The position numbers and the translations under genes were made by a program. 64,000 bases of DNA from positions 1-64,000 of the forward strand of contig JAFDMF010000003.1 of assembly GCA_019306065.1 (NCBI GenBank), written 5' to 3'. Source of the DNA: Deltaproteobacteria bacterium (GTDB taxonomy: Bacteria > Desulfobacterota > Desulfobacteria > Desulfobacterales > JAFDMD01). Positions 43,896 through 54,367 of the stretch are shown here, one piece after another; positions within the stretch are counted from its first letter, which is position 1, and every line of letters begins with the position of its first letter. The notes beneath the pieces are model-generated. The model worked only from the letters and a program-made list of their open reading frames with translations. It was not told the origin of the DNA and searched no databases.

Positions 43896-45128
43896 TTAGA
43901 AATCAATCTGCCATTTTGCGCCGAAATAAGAGATATCTCCTCCGTCATACATTTCTGTGTCTTCATTTGCCTTTTCAAAGGTATATTGATCGCCATATTC
44001 TATTTTTCCTATTTCCGGAGTTATCACAAAGCCATCTAAAATTTTTATTTGTGCCTGTAAATAATAGGAGTGCGCTTCCGTATTTTTAAAATGTGCCCAA
44101 TAGTCCGTTTCATTTTCTATATACCCGTAACCTGTTTGAAAACTCAGCATATCATTTATTTTTATCCCTGCTACTAGGGTATATCCTGAAGTTTCTACGT
44201 CATATATTCCGGCTGGTCCAATCGGCGCTTTAGTGCCCTCTGCATAGATAGCGACAGGGTTATAGCCATAATGCGAATAAGCTAATATTCCCATGTTGCC
44301 GATGTTATCGCCCCATCCGTAAGATCCGGAAAAGGTGAAAGGATCTAAATCAACCGTTGCTCCGATTTTGAAAAAGTTGGAGTTTACGTCAAGAGATTTG
44401 TCATAATGATTAGGACGCGGGTTCTTGGTTGCGGTGGAGTTGTTATAGTCTGTAAATTCATAATGCTGATAAGCTGCCATACCTTCCAGAGTAAGTTTAT
44501 CATAAGTAAAGGTATAAGAAGCCGCTATTTGCGGAATAGATTTGTCAAAATCCGTTGACGCGCTGTCGCGAATAGGATCATTGTGTCCAAATACCGTATT
44601 TGCCTCAAAGAAATCGAAGTTTTTTATTATCGGCTCTATAAAATATAACCCGAAATTGCCGAATGAAAGTTTAATCATCTCGCTGCGGCCTCCGTAAAAT
44701 GCCCCATGCTCGCCAAGTCCGTCGTCTTCGTCCCATATCTGGCTGCTGTAACAGGCTATTGCGCTTGAAGGATGCCATGTTTGCCCTATAAGAATTTTAC
44801 CGAGTCCGAAATCATATTCGCCGTAAAAATGTCTTAATTTTAAATCTTCGTCTCCTACTCCGAGTTCAAAAACTCCTGTAAGTTGGTCGGAAAGTTTAAT
44901 TGTAGCGCCTACTCTGCTGTGTCCCCATAACCCCCAATCTGTATCACGGTCTGATTTCAAGGCTATACGTTGTGGATAATCATTGTGGTCCTTGTTATTA
45001 AGCATTCTGTTTATGCTTATCGTGTTATACCTGATACTTCCGTAAAAGTTGAATTCAGACGCTGCGGCAGTTAAAGCAAAAGCGCTTACTAAAGCAGCGG
45101 TCGTGAATATAGCCAATATTTTTTTCAT
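43896..45128 (-). CDS. Outer-membrane porin (paralog 1)
   Basis: 410 residues with a cleavable signal peptide (MKKILAIFTTAALVSAFAL ending ASA/ASE near 24). A beta-barrel pattern of alternating residues follows, ending in aromatic-terminated ISYFGAKWQIDF, the C-terminal signal for BAM insertion. The motifs GLGKILIGQTWHP and FGLYFIEPI are shared with the next two genes. It is the longest paralog because of inserted loops. The substrate is not known. Confidence 0.88.
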   Translation of the reverse strand: MKKILAIFTTAALVSAFALTAAASEFNFYGSIRYNTISINRMLNNKDHNDYPQRIALKSDRDTDWGLWGHSRVGATIKLSDQLTGVFELGVGDEDLKLRHFYGEYDFGLGKILIGQTWHPSSAIACYSSQIWDEDDGLGEHGAFYGGRSEMIKLSFGNFGLYFIEPIIKNFDFFEANTVFGHNDPIRDSASTDFDKSIPQIAASYTFTYDKLTLEGMAAYQHYEFTDYNNSTATKNPRPNHYDKSLDVNSNFFKIGATVDLDPFTFSGSYGWGDNIGNMGILAYSHYGYNPVAIYAEGTKAPIGPAGIYDVETSGYTLVAGIKINDMLSFQTGYGYIENETDYWAHFKNTEAHSYYLQAQIKILDGFVITPEIGKIEYGDQYTFEKANEDTEMYDGGDISYFGAKWQIDF

Positions 45129-45155
45129 TATATTTTTCCTTTAATTTGTTAAGTT

Positions 45156-45247
45156 AGTTCCCGTATTAAAAAGCCTTCTTTTGCTGTGTTTTAAGCTTTT
45201 TATTCGCCATAAACCCAAGCAAAATAAAATCTGTTTTTGCGGGAACA
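45156..45247. repeat. Intergenic repeat (family D)
   Basis: AGTTCCCGTATTAAAAAG at the left and TTTTTGCGGGAAC at the right enclose about 60 bases. The same arrangement occurs at 50904-50997. GTTCCCGTA/GCGGGAAC are near-complementary ends. Confidence 0.7.
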
Positions 45248-45320
45248 GGTTGATAACTTTTTTTCCTTTAACTGACAAACTTAATTGTATTTACTACAAT
45301 ATTTAAAAAAATCAATAAAA

Positions 45321-45355
45321 AAAAGGCGGAATGTTTTATTCCGCCTTTTTTATCA
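45321..45355 (-). terminator. Terminator downstream of porin 2
   Basis: The stem AAAAGGCGGAAT/ATTCCGCCTTTT (45321-45332 with 45338-45349) has a short loop and flanking A/T runs, so it can work in both directions. It lies 25 bases after the stop of the porin at 45380. Confidence 0.88.
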
Positions 45356-45379
45356 AATAATAATTAATAATATTGAATA

Positions 45380-46459
45380 TTAAAAATTAATTTGCCATTT
45401 TGCGCCGAAGTAAGTCATATCCCCTTCGTCAATTCCTTCAACATCGCCGTAGTCGATTCTTCCTATTTCAGGGGTTACTACAAAGCCGTCTGCTACCGTA
45501 ATTGCCGCTTGCAGATAATATGCCGCCGCGTCGTTGTCAACGCCTGCAACTTCGGTTTCGTTATAACCGTAGCCCGCTTCAAATACGAGTCTGTCGGTTG
45601 CTTTAAACGCGCTTACAATGGTAAAGCCTTTGCTGTCCGCATCTAATAAGGTATCCGAGGCTTCGACATATTCTGCGCCTTGGAATCCTCCGCCTATGCA
45701 GGCTCCGCTTCCCATCTGCATTACGTTTTCTCCCCATCCGTAAGTTGCGCCCAGCATAAACGGACCGAATTCTCCTTTTGCGCCGAGTTTAAATACATAA
45801 GAATCTATATCGTGGGTTCTTCCTGAAGATTCGTTATTCTCTTCGTAAGTCTGATATGCGCCTACCGCGTCTAAAGTTATGTTTTCATATTTAACGCTGT
45901 AGCCAGCCGCAATCTGAGGAAGAGAAGTATCGGTATTCATATCGGAACCGCTTATTACTGTCGAGGATGTATGAGGTTCGATAAAAGCCAACTGGAAGCC
46001 GCCGAAAGTAAGTTTAATCATCTCGTCTCGTCCGGAATAGAATAGTCCGTAGTTTAATAATCCGCCGTCGTTAAGCCCTACCTGATGGCTGTAAGCGCCA
46101 AAAGGTATTCCTACGGGATGCCATGTTTGACCGATAAGAATTTTACCGAGTCCGAAATCATATTCGCCGTAAAAATGTCTGACGCTTAACGCATCGTTTC
46201 CTACAGCTTCTACAGCCAACTCAAAGAGTCCCGTTATATTTTCGGAAAGTTTTATTTTGGAGCCGATACGGCTTGTTCCGATGGTTCCCCATTTGGTATC
46301 CGTGTCACTTTTTCCGGTATCTTGAGTCTCTTTTGAAAAGTCTTCGCTAAAGGTTTGGAAACGAAGGCTTCCGTAAAAGTCAAAATCTGATGCCGCAGCC
46401 GTAAACGAAAAGGCGCAGATCATAGCTGTTGCCGATAATAGAATTAATAATTTTTTCAT
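45380..46459 (-). CDS. Outer-membrane porin (paralog 2)
   Basis: 359 residues with a signal peptide (MKKLLILLSATAMICAFSF, cleavage near ASA/ASD). It shares FDFYGSLRFQTFS, GLGKILIGQTWHP, the repeated barrel strands and the final MTYFGAKWQINF with its neighbours. AAAGGAG precedes the start. It has its own terminator and a similar upstream sequence to paralogs 1 and 3, so each copy is probably transcribed separately. Confidence 0.9.
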   Translation of the reverse strand: MKKLLILLSATAMICAFSFTAAASDFDFYGSLRFQTFSEDFSKETQDTGKSDTDTKWGTIGTSRIGSKIKLSENITGLFELAVEAVGNDALSVRHFYGEYDFGLGKILIGQTWHPVGIPFGAYSHQVGLNDGGLLNYGLFYSGRDEMIKLTFGGFQLAFIEPHTSSTVISGSDMNTDTSLPQIAAGYSVKYENITLDAVGAYQTYEENNESSGRTHDIDSYVFKLGAKGEFGPFMLGATYGWGENVMQMGSGACIGGGFQGAEYVEASDTLLDADSKGFTIVSAFKATDRLVFEAGYGYNETEVAGVDNDAAAYYLQAAITVADGFVVTPEIGRIDYGDVEGIDEGDMTYFGAKWQINF

Positions 46460-46619
46460 TCTTTTTACTCCTTTAAGTAATAATTTTTTTTATCCTTTTA
46501 ACCTGCACACTGCAGATTAAACTTTATTTACTATAATATTTTAAAAAATCAATAAAAAAATAGAGTTAATAAAAAAAATTACTTTTTTTATTTAAAAGAT
46601 GTTTTAATTGAATCTGTTT

Positions 46620-47663
46620 TTAAAAATCAATCTGCCATTTTGCGCCGAAATAGGTCATATCCCCTTCGTCAATTCCTTGTTTGCTTTTATAATCCACTCT
46701 TCCTATTTCGGGGGTTACCACAAATCCGGGAGCGATTGTAATGCCAGCTTGCAGATAATATGAACAGGCGTCATCTTCTGCTCCTATAGCGTTTATTTCC
46801 GATTTTATATAACCGTAGCCCGCTTCAAATCTTAAATTATCGGTTGCTTTATATGCTCCTACAAAGGTATATCCCATGCTGTCTATCGTATTTTCGGTAT
46901 CGCTTGTATATGCCGCAGGTCTGGCGATTGCGCTTGATCCGATCTGCGAGGTATTTTCTCCCCATCCGAAAGTAGCGCCCAGCATCAAAGGTCCGAATTC
47001 CCCTTTTAATCCGGTTCTTATTAAATAAGAATTTACGTCAAAGCTTGTATTATTGTTATGATTTTCCACTTCATAGCTCTGATACGCGCCGGTAATGTCA
47101 AAAGTGAAGTTTTCATATTTCAGATCGTAGCTTGCGGCAAACTGCGGCAGCTTTGTATCCGCGTCAAGCCAAGCATCATTGTCGGCATTTATATTAGGCT
47201 CAATAAAATACAGCTGAAAGCCTCCGAATGTAAGTTTGATCATCTCTACCAGTCCGCCGTAAAATACGCCGTATTTTAATAATCCGCTGTCGTCCATACC
47301 TACTCGGCTGCTAAAAGATTCTCCCATAGGATGTCCTGATTGACCTATAAGAATTTTTCCCGCTCCGAAATTATATTCGCCGAAAAAAAGCCTTACCGTA
47401 AGGTTTTCATCTCCTACTCCCAGTTCAAACATTCCGGTTATTTTATCGGAAAGTTTTATCTTGGCGCCGAGTCGGCTTGTTCCGAGAGTGCCCCATTTGG
47501 TATCTTGGTCGCTTACTCCCGCGCCAGTAGCCTCTTTTGAAACATCGTCGCTAAAGGTTTGAAAGCGAAGACTTCCGTAAAAGTTAAAATCTGATGCCGA
47601 TGCCGTGATTGCAAAAGAGCATAGCATTGCCATCGTAAATAATAACGCCAATAATTTTTTCAT
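46620..47663 (-). CDS. Outer-membrane porin (paralog 3)
   Basis: 347 residues, signal peptide MKKLLALLFTMAMLCSFAI. It is very close to paralog 2 over most of its length (FNFYGSLRFQTFSDDVSKE, FGPLMLGATFGWGENTSQ, MTYFGAKWQIDF). The plug loop GQTWHP is changed to GQSGHP. No clear terminator follows it; the 46460-46619 spacer is AT-rich. Confidence 0.9.
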   Translation of the reverse strand: MKKLLALLFTMAMLCSFAITASASDFNFYGSLRFQTFSDDVSKEATGAGVSDQDTKWGTLGTSRLGAKIKLSDKITGMFELGVGDENLTVRLFFGEYNFGAGKILIGQSGHPMGESFSSRVGMDDSGLLKYGVFYGGLVEMIKLTFGGFQLYFIEPNINADNDAWLDADTKLPQFAASYDLKYENFTFDITGAYQSYEVENHNNNTSFDVNSYLIRTGLKGEFGPLMLGATFGWGENTSQIGSSAIARPAAYTSDTENTIDSMGYTFVGAYKATDNLRFEAGYGYIKSEINAIGAEDDACSYYLQAGITIAPGFVVTPEIGRVDYKSKQGIDEGDMTYFGAKWQIDF

Positions 47664-47846
47664 TTTTTTCCTTTTTTAATAACAATTCATTAAGATTATG
47701 AAAAAATTGTCTATAATATTTTTTTTTAAATTACAACCAATGGTTTTCTCTGTTTATAATTAAGATACAGAGATGCAAAGAATTTTATCAAAATTTTAAT
47801 CATATCCTGTTACATTAATCATATAAATTACAGTTTAGACAATTAA

Positions 47847-47923
47847 GGGATTTCTCCTCGCTTGCGCTCGTCGAAATGACAAGCAAAAATTACTTACTGT
47901 CATTTCGAGCAAAGCGAGAAATC
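47847..47923. repeat. Intergenic palindromic repeat pair (family A, best copy)
   Basis: GGGATTTCTCCTCGC...GCTCGTCGAAATGAC (47848-47880) faces TGTCATTTCGAGCAAAGCGA (47899-47918), giving a long hairpin with an 18-base loop. The rest of the gap 47664-48057 shows a family C piece (AAGATACAGAGATGCAAAG at 47763-47781) and no gene. Confidence 0.82.
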
Positions 47924-48057
47924 TTTTAATTATTCCCTCTGCAACAAAACCGAATAAAATACTAAGATTTTATTTGCGTTGAATTGGCTTTTTACATAAA
48001 ACAGGATAGTTTTACTAATATAAGAGGATAAACAGATTAACCTTAATAGATAGAAAT

Positions 48058-50916
48058 ATGACGATAAATAAAGAGTTATTACAAGAAGCCGAAGAAAAGC
48101 TTAATTCTTTTAAAAATCTGTTAAAGGATGAAAAAGAGATTTTTCTTTTTGAAAAGATTAAAGAGGATTTAAAAAAAGTTTTTGTATCAAGCGATTTTAT
48201 ATATAAAAATTTTTTAAAAAATCCGCATAACTTAAAATGGGCGAAACGGTTTTGCAATTTTGATAATAAGATTGATTTTTTCAACTATGGTAAGGCGCTT
48301 TCTTGTATGTTATCGGATAGCGAATCCGAAGAAAGCTTTGCGAAAAAGATAAGAATATTTCGGATTAAAGAGACTGTAAAAATAGGGTTTGCGGATATAA
48401 TCGGTAGGTTTGATCTTTTTAAAACAATAAAAAGGTTATCTGCGCTTGCGGATGTAATTATAGAAAAAACCGTTGATTTTTTATATCTGCGATATTGTCT
48501 GATATACGGGGTTCCGCAATCCGAAAGCTCCAGAAGACAGTTTCCGGTAGTTTTGGGGATGGGAAAACTCGGAGGAAAAGAGCTTAATTTTTCTTCCGAT
48601 ATAGACCTTATTTTTGCATATCACAAAGATGGGCGGACAAATGGAGAGGAAAAATTTGTAACAAACAGAGAGTTTTTTACAAAACTTTTTACAAAGTTAA
48701 TAGAGATACTTGATAATTTTACGGATGACGGTTTTGTTTTCAGAGTGGATATGCGCCTTCGACCTTACGGGGAAAACGGACCTATAGTTATGAGTTTTGA
48801 CGCTACGGAAGATTATTATCAGACCGAAGGCAGAGAATGGGAGCGATACGCTTTTATAAAAGCAAGAGTTTGCGCGGGAGATAAAAAGGCGGGGACAAAA
48901 CTTCTTAAAAGGCTGTATCCTTTTATATATAGAAAGTATCTTGATTACGGAACAATCGAATCTTTGCGGGGGATGAAAGATAAAATAGATGCTCAAGCGG
49001 CAAAAAAAGGATTTGAAAATAATATAAAGCTTGGAAAAGGGGGAATTCGGGAGATAGAATTTTTCGGGCAGATTTTTCAGCTTATAAGAGGCGGAATAGA
49101 TGCGGATCTGCAAAAAAGAGATATTTGCGCTATACTTAGATTGTTGGAACAAAAAGAATATATTACAAAAGAAGCGGCGAATTCTCTTGTTTGCGCTTAT
49201 ATTTTTTTGCGTAATACAGAGCATAGATTACAAGAGTTTGCAGACGCCAGAGCTCATAGTATTCCGACAGAAGATATGCGGCTTACCCGTCTTGCTTATT
49301 CCCTTAATTTTTCGGATACCTCCGATTTTTTGTCCGCTTTAAATAAGCATAGAAAAAATGTTCGTTTCTATTTTTCAACCCTTCTTTTTCCGGAAAAAAA
49401 AGATACGAGCAAAAATGATAACCTTGTAGAAAAAGAGTTGAAATACCTTTGGGAAAAATTAGAAGACGGGCAAGAATCGTTTAATATTTTAAAAAAAGTC
49501 GGATATGAAAAACCGGACGAAATCTATAAACTTCTTAAAGGATTAAAAAAAGATATTTTTTCGGAAGCGGTAAGCGTAAAAGGAAAAGCAAGACTTATAA
49601 AGCTTATACCCGCGCTTTTGATAGAAGCTTCCGATCTGGCGGAGCCGGATATAACCTTAAAACGAATCTTTTTGCTTATAAAAATAATTATAAAACGAAC
49701 CTGTTACCTGTCCTTATTTTTGGAAAATCCTAACGCTTTAAAACAGCTTATAAAACTTGCGGATGCCAGCTCTTGGATTATAAGCTTATTAACAAAACAT
49801 CCGCTGCTTTTAGACGAGCTTATAGATCATAGAACCCTTTACGCGCCGCCCCGAAAAGCCGATTTTAAAAAAGAGCTTAATTTTCGTATAAGCCGTTTTG
49901 CGCCGGATGATATTGAAAGCCAGATGGATGAAGCAAGAATATTTCAACAGGCTAATATGTTAAGAGTAGCCGCCGCAGAGGTTACCAATATAATTCCCGT
50001 AAAAGAAGCAAGTTATAAGCTTTGCGAAATAGCGGATACCCTGTTAGAAAAAGTATTAGATGTTTTGTGGAAACAGCTTACCGCAAAATACGGCGCGCCA
50101 AGCTGCGTAATGGACGAAAAAATATGCGATAAAGGATTTGTCGTAATAGCTTACGGAAAACTGGGCGGAGAGGAGCTCAGTTATGGCTCCGATCTTGATA
50201 TGGTATTTTTGCATTCAGGAGAAAAAGAGCAGACATTCGGAGATAATTCGGCTTTTTTTTCCAGACTTGGTCAAAGAACCCTACATTTTTTATCTTCTCG
50301 CACAAGCGCGGGAATCTTATATGAAACAGATATGAGACTTCGTCCTTCAGGGGCTTCCGGTCTTTTGGTAAGCCATATAGATTCCTTTAAAGAGTATCAG
50401 GAAAACCAAGCATGGACATGGGAGCATCAAGCATTAGTCCGCGCAAGACCGGTTACGGGAAATCTGATTCTTTTTGAAAAATTCAATCTAATAAGAAAAG
50501 AGATTCTATCCAAAAAGCGAGATAAAGAAAAGCTTACAAAAGATATTATTGGTATGAGAGAGCGCATAAGAGAAGAAACAATATATAAAAAACAAGATGT
50601 GTTCGATTTAAAGCAGGGTTTTGGCGGAATTGTAGATATTGAATTCCTAATTCAGTATCTTGTTTTATTACATGCCTTTTTTTATCCTAACCTGTTAGAA
50701 GATACAAATAATATAAAATTTATCCAACGCTTTGAAAAAATAGGAATATTGAGCTCCGATCATGCCAAAACCCTTAAAAAAGGTTATACCGCATACAGAG
50801 CGGCTATTCATAGATTAAATTTTGCCGAAAAAAAAGGATTAGTTAATGCCGGCGATTTTAAAACAATGAGAAAAGAAATTATAAAAATATGGGAGCATTT
50901 TTTAGTTCCCGTATAA
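48058..50916 (+). CDS. glnE: Glutamine synthetase adenylyltransferase / deadenylase
   Basis: 952 residues. Two nucleotidyltransferase domains: the N-terminal deadenylase GMGKLGGKELNFSSDIDLIF (near 162-181) and the C-terminal adenylylase AYGKLGGEELSYGSDLDMVF (near 695-714). Each has the G-x-D-x-D metal motif. It switches glutamine synthetase activity by attaching or removing AMP at Tyr. glnA and glnB are not in the window. The last codons (LVPV) lie inside a family D repeat. Confidence 0.95.
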   Translation: MTINKELLQEAEEKLNSFKNLLKDEKEIFLFEKIKEDLKKVFVSSDFIYKNFLKNPHNLKWAKRFCNFDNKIDFFNYGKALSCMLSDSESEESFAKKIRIFRIKETVKIGFADIIGRFDLFKTIKRLSALADVIIEKTVDFLYLRYCLIYGVPQSESSRRQFPVVLGMGKLGGKELNFSSDIDLIFAYHKDGRTNGEEKFVTNREFFTKLFTKLIEILDNFTDDGFVFRVDMRLRPYGENGPIVMSFDATEDYYQTEGREWERYAFIKARVCAGDKKAGTKLLKRLYPFIYRKYLDYGTIESLRGMKDKIDAQAAKKGFENNIKLGKGGIREIEFFGQIFQLIRGGIDADLQKRDICAILRLLEQKEYITKEAANSLVCAYIFLRNTEHRLQEFADARAHSIPTEDMRLTRLAYSLNFSDTSDFLSALNKHRKNVRFYFSTLLFPEKKDTSKNDNLVEKELKYLWEKLEDGQESFNILKKVGYEKPDEIYKLLKGLKKDIFSEAVSVKGKARLIKLIPALLIEASDLAEPDITLKRIFLLIKIIIKRTCYLSLFLENPNALKQLIKLADASSWIISLLTKHPLLLDELIDHRTLYAPPRKADFKKELNFRISRFAPDDIESQMDEARIFQQANMLRVAAAEVTNIIPVKEASYKLCEIADTLLEKVLDVLWKQLTAKYGAPSCVMDEKICDKGFVVIAYGKLGGEELSYGSDLDMVFLHSGEKEQTFGDNSAFFSRLGQRTLHFLSSRTSAGILYETDMRLRPSGASGLLVSHIDSFKEYQENQAWTWEHQALVRARPVTGNLILFEKFNLIRKEILSKKRDKEKLTKDIIGMRERIREETIYKKQDVFDLKQGFGGIVDIEFLIQYLVLLHAFFYPNLLEDTNNIKFIQRFEKIGILSSDHAKTLKKGYTAYRAAIHRLNFAEKKGLVNAGDFKTMRKEIIKIWEHFLVPV

Positions 50917-50997
50917 AAAAGTCTTCTTTTATTCCAGCGGTTAAAATTTTGATTTGCCTTAAACTCAAACAAAATAAAACATTTTTTTACGAGAACT
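50904..50997. repeat. Family D repeat overlapping the glnE stop
   Basis: AGTTCCCGTATAAAAAAGTC at the left and TTTTTTACGAGAACT at the right. It supplies the last codons and stop of glnE. The block CAGCGGTTAAAATTTTGATT is shared with 9333-9352. The remaining gap to 51206 is AT-rich and has no gene. Confidence 0.7.
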
Positions 50998-51206
50998 ATC
51001 TATACGGGTTTGATAGCAGCTAAAAATAAAAGATTTTTCTACGGAAGGCAAATTAGAAAATTTATTTTATTTTTGATTATTCCTGTTGTAATTTTTTGAA
51101 AAAAATATATATAACATTAGATTGTAATTAGTTTACATAGAAAAAACTCGTTTTTACTTGATTTTAGCTAACAATCCAATGAATGATTTTATAAGAGAAA
51201 GTAATT

Positions 51207-52115
51207 TTGTCCAGCGGTATAAAAAAAATAATTCCGAACTCAATTAAGCAAAATGATGTTGTAGGAATAGTTGCTCCGGCAAGCCCTTTTAATACAGAGG
51301 AGCTTTATAAAGGGGTTGAAATTATAAAATCATTAGGATTTAAGGTAAATATTCCGCAAGATATTTTTTTTAAAAAAAAATATCTTGCAGGCGAAGACGC
51401 CAATAGAGCCCGCATTATAAACAAAATGTTTGCCGATAAAAACATAAAAGGAATTATGAGCGCAAAAGGAGGTTTCGGATCTATGCGGCTGCTGCCTTAT
51501 ATAGACTATCAAACCGCAAAAAAAAATCCGAAACTTTTTATAGGATTTAGCGACATATCCGCATTATTATCCGCATATTATACTTTTGCAGATATTATGA
51601 CAGTCCATGGTCCTGTAGTTACATCTTTGGCTGCGCAAGATGCCGAAACAATAAAAAGCTTTTATGATACGGTTACTTTAAAATCGGATATAAATCTTAA
51701 AATTGAAAACGGAGTTGTTATAAAACAGGGAAAAAGCGAAGGTAGTATAGTGGGAGGCAACCTTGCCACCCTTTGTCATCTTGCTGGAACCGCTTATCAG
51801 CCCGATTTTAAAGACTGCATACTTTTTTTAGAAGATACGTCCGAAAAACCGTATAAAATAGATAGAATGCTTACTCATATAAAGTTTGCAGGTTATTTTA
51901 AACAAATATCCGGAATCCTACTCGGCTCTTTTGATAATTGCGGGCAGATTCAAGATATTTATCAGATAGTTGCCGATAAGTTTAAGAAAGAGAGTTTTCC
52001 GATATTGGCGGGCTTTAAAGCCGGACACGATAAAACAAATCTGTCCTTTTTAATCGGAAGAAAGGCTTATTTAAACGCGGACGAAAAAAGATTATCTTTT
52101 GAGAATGTTTTATAA
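51207..52115 (+). CDS. LD-carboxypeptidase (peptidase family S66)
   Basis: 302 residues. It cleaves the terminal D-Ala from tetrapeptide stems in murein recycling. IVAPASPF starts the fold. The nucleophile Ser lies in FIGFSDISALLSAYY near 112, with VHGPV, and the Glu/His pair is in FLEDTSEKPYKIDRML and GFKAGHDKTN. The start is TTG at 51207; no ATG lies near a better ribosome site. The length fits LdcA. Confidence 0.9.
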   Translation: MSSGIKKIIPNSIKQNDVVGIVAPASPFNTEELYKGVEIIKSLGFKVNIPQDIFFKKKYLAGEDANRARIINKMFADKNIKGIMSAKGGFGSMRLLPYIDYQTAKKNPKLFIGFSDISALLSAYYTFADIMTVHGPVVTSLAAQDAETIKSFYDTVTLKSDINLKIENGVVIKQGKSEGSIVGGNLATLCHLAGTAYQPDFKDCILFLEDTSEKPYKIDRMLTHIKFAGYFKQISGILLGSFDNCGQIQDIYQIVADKFKKESFPILAGFKAGHDKTNLSFLIGRKAYLNADEKRLSFENVL

Positions 52116-52207
52116 AAAGAATAAAAACTTCGCAACCAAATTTAGATACAAAAAAGAATGATTATAAATGGGATATTTTATAAGAATACGATAGAGACGC
52201 TGTATGC

Positions 52208-52245
52208 AACTTTGTATTTCTGTCCCTTTGTATCTCTGTATCTTA
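52208..52245. repeat. Intergenic repeat (family C)
   Basis: TGTCCCTTTGTATCTCTGTA within this stretch is nearly the reverse complement of the piece at 59033-59056. Further pieces are at 36892, 47763 and 59165. The next gene begins five bases later. Confidence 0.6.
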
Positions 52246-52249
52246 TAAA

Positions 52250-53305
52250 ATGAGTTATAAAAATATAGACAAATTAATGTTCAAAGGATTAGACGAAGCG
52301 GTTTTTCCTGGAGCCGTTTTTTTTGCCGCGCAAAAAAAAAAGATACTTTTTTTTAATTCTTACGGATATGCGGATATATTTTCAAAAGAAAAAATGAGCA
52401 AAAAGACGATATTTGATCTGGCATCTTTAACCAAGCCTCTGGCTACGGCTTTGGCTATAGCCACGCTTATCGAAGATGGAAAAGCGGAATTTAATACCGC
52501 AATAAGCGAAATAATACCCGAATTTTACGATAAAAATAAAAAAAAAATAACAATAGAAAATCTTCTTTATCATAATTCCGGGCTTTGCGCTTATAAACCG
52601 TATTATAAAATATTGGAAAAAGAATCGTATTTAAAACGGAAAAAAGCATTGTTAAATATGATCTGCACAGAAACCCTTATTGCCGAACCCGGCAAAAAAG
52701 AGTTATACAGCGATGTAGGTTTTATGCTTTTGGCATTTGTAATAGAAGTTTTATCAGGGATGAAGTTTGAAGATTATATCTATAAAATTTATAAACCTTT
52801 TAATATAAAAATGTTTTTTACGGATGGCGGCAATAAAAAATTTGCTTCTACCGAAAAATGTTTTTGGAGAAAAAAAATATTAAAAGGGGTTGTCCATGAC
52901 CAAAACGCTTACATAATAGGCGGAGCCTACGGACATGCGGGGCTTTTCGGATGCGCCGAGGATATTTATAATCTTATTTGTATCTTAATTTCAATATATA
53001 AAGGATGCGCATCCTCTTTTTTAAAACAAAAAACGGTTATTAAGCTTTTTAAACGAAATACTAACGGAACAAGAAGTCTCGGCTTTGATATGCCGAGCGG
53101 CGAGGGTGCAAGCTGCGGCAAACATTTTTCGGCAAATTCAGTAGGACATCTCGGATATACAGGCGTCTCTTTTTGGGCAGATATTAATAAAGAAGCGGTT
53201 GTTATTCTGCTTGCCAACCGAATCCATCCTTATTCTTCTAATCAAAAAATAAGAAATTTCAGACCGTTGTTACATAATGCGGTGATGATGAATTTATCAA
53301 TTTAA
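52250..53305 (+). CDS. Serine hydrolase, class C beta-lactamase-like
   Basis: 351 residues of the beta-lactamase/PBP4* family. The catalytic SxxK is SLTK in FDLASLTKPLATALA near 60. The YxN-like motif is YSDVGF near 160, and HLGYTG near 297 stands for the KTG/HTG element. No signal peptide is obvious. Family members include D-aminopeptidases, esterases and cell-wall carboxypeptidases. Position before mreB suggests murein work, without proof. Confidence 0.85.
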   Translation: MSYKNIDKLMFKGLDEAVFPGAVFFAAQKKKILFFNSYGYADIFSKEKMSKKTIFDLASLTKPLATALAIATLIEDGKAEFNTAISEIIPEFYDKNKKKITIENLLYHNSGLCAYKPYYKILEKESYLKRKKALLNMICTETLIAEPGKKELYSDVGFMLLAFVIEVLSGMKFEDYIYKIYKPFNIKMFFTDGGNKKFASTEKCFWRKKILKGVVHDQNAYIIGGAYGHAGLFGCAEDIYNLICILISIYKGCASSFLKQKTVIKLFKRNTNGTRSLGFDMPSGEGASCGKHFSANSVGHLGYTGVSFWADINKEAVVILLANRIHPYSSNQKIRNFRPLLHNAVMMNLSI

Positions 53306-53309
53306 TTAA

Positions 53310-54365
<1,056 letters not shown>

Positions 54366-54367
54366 TT

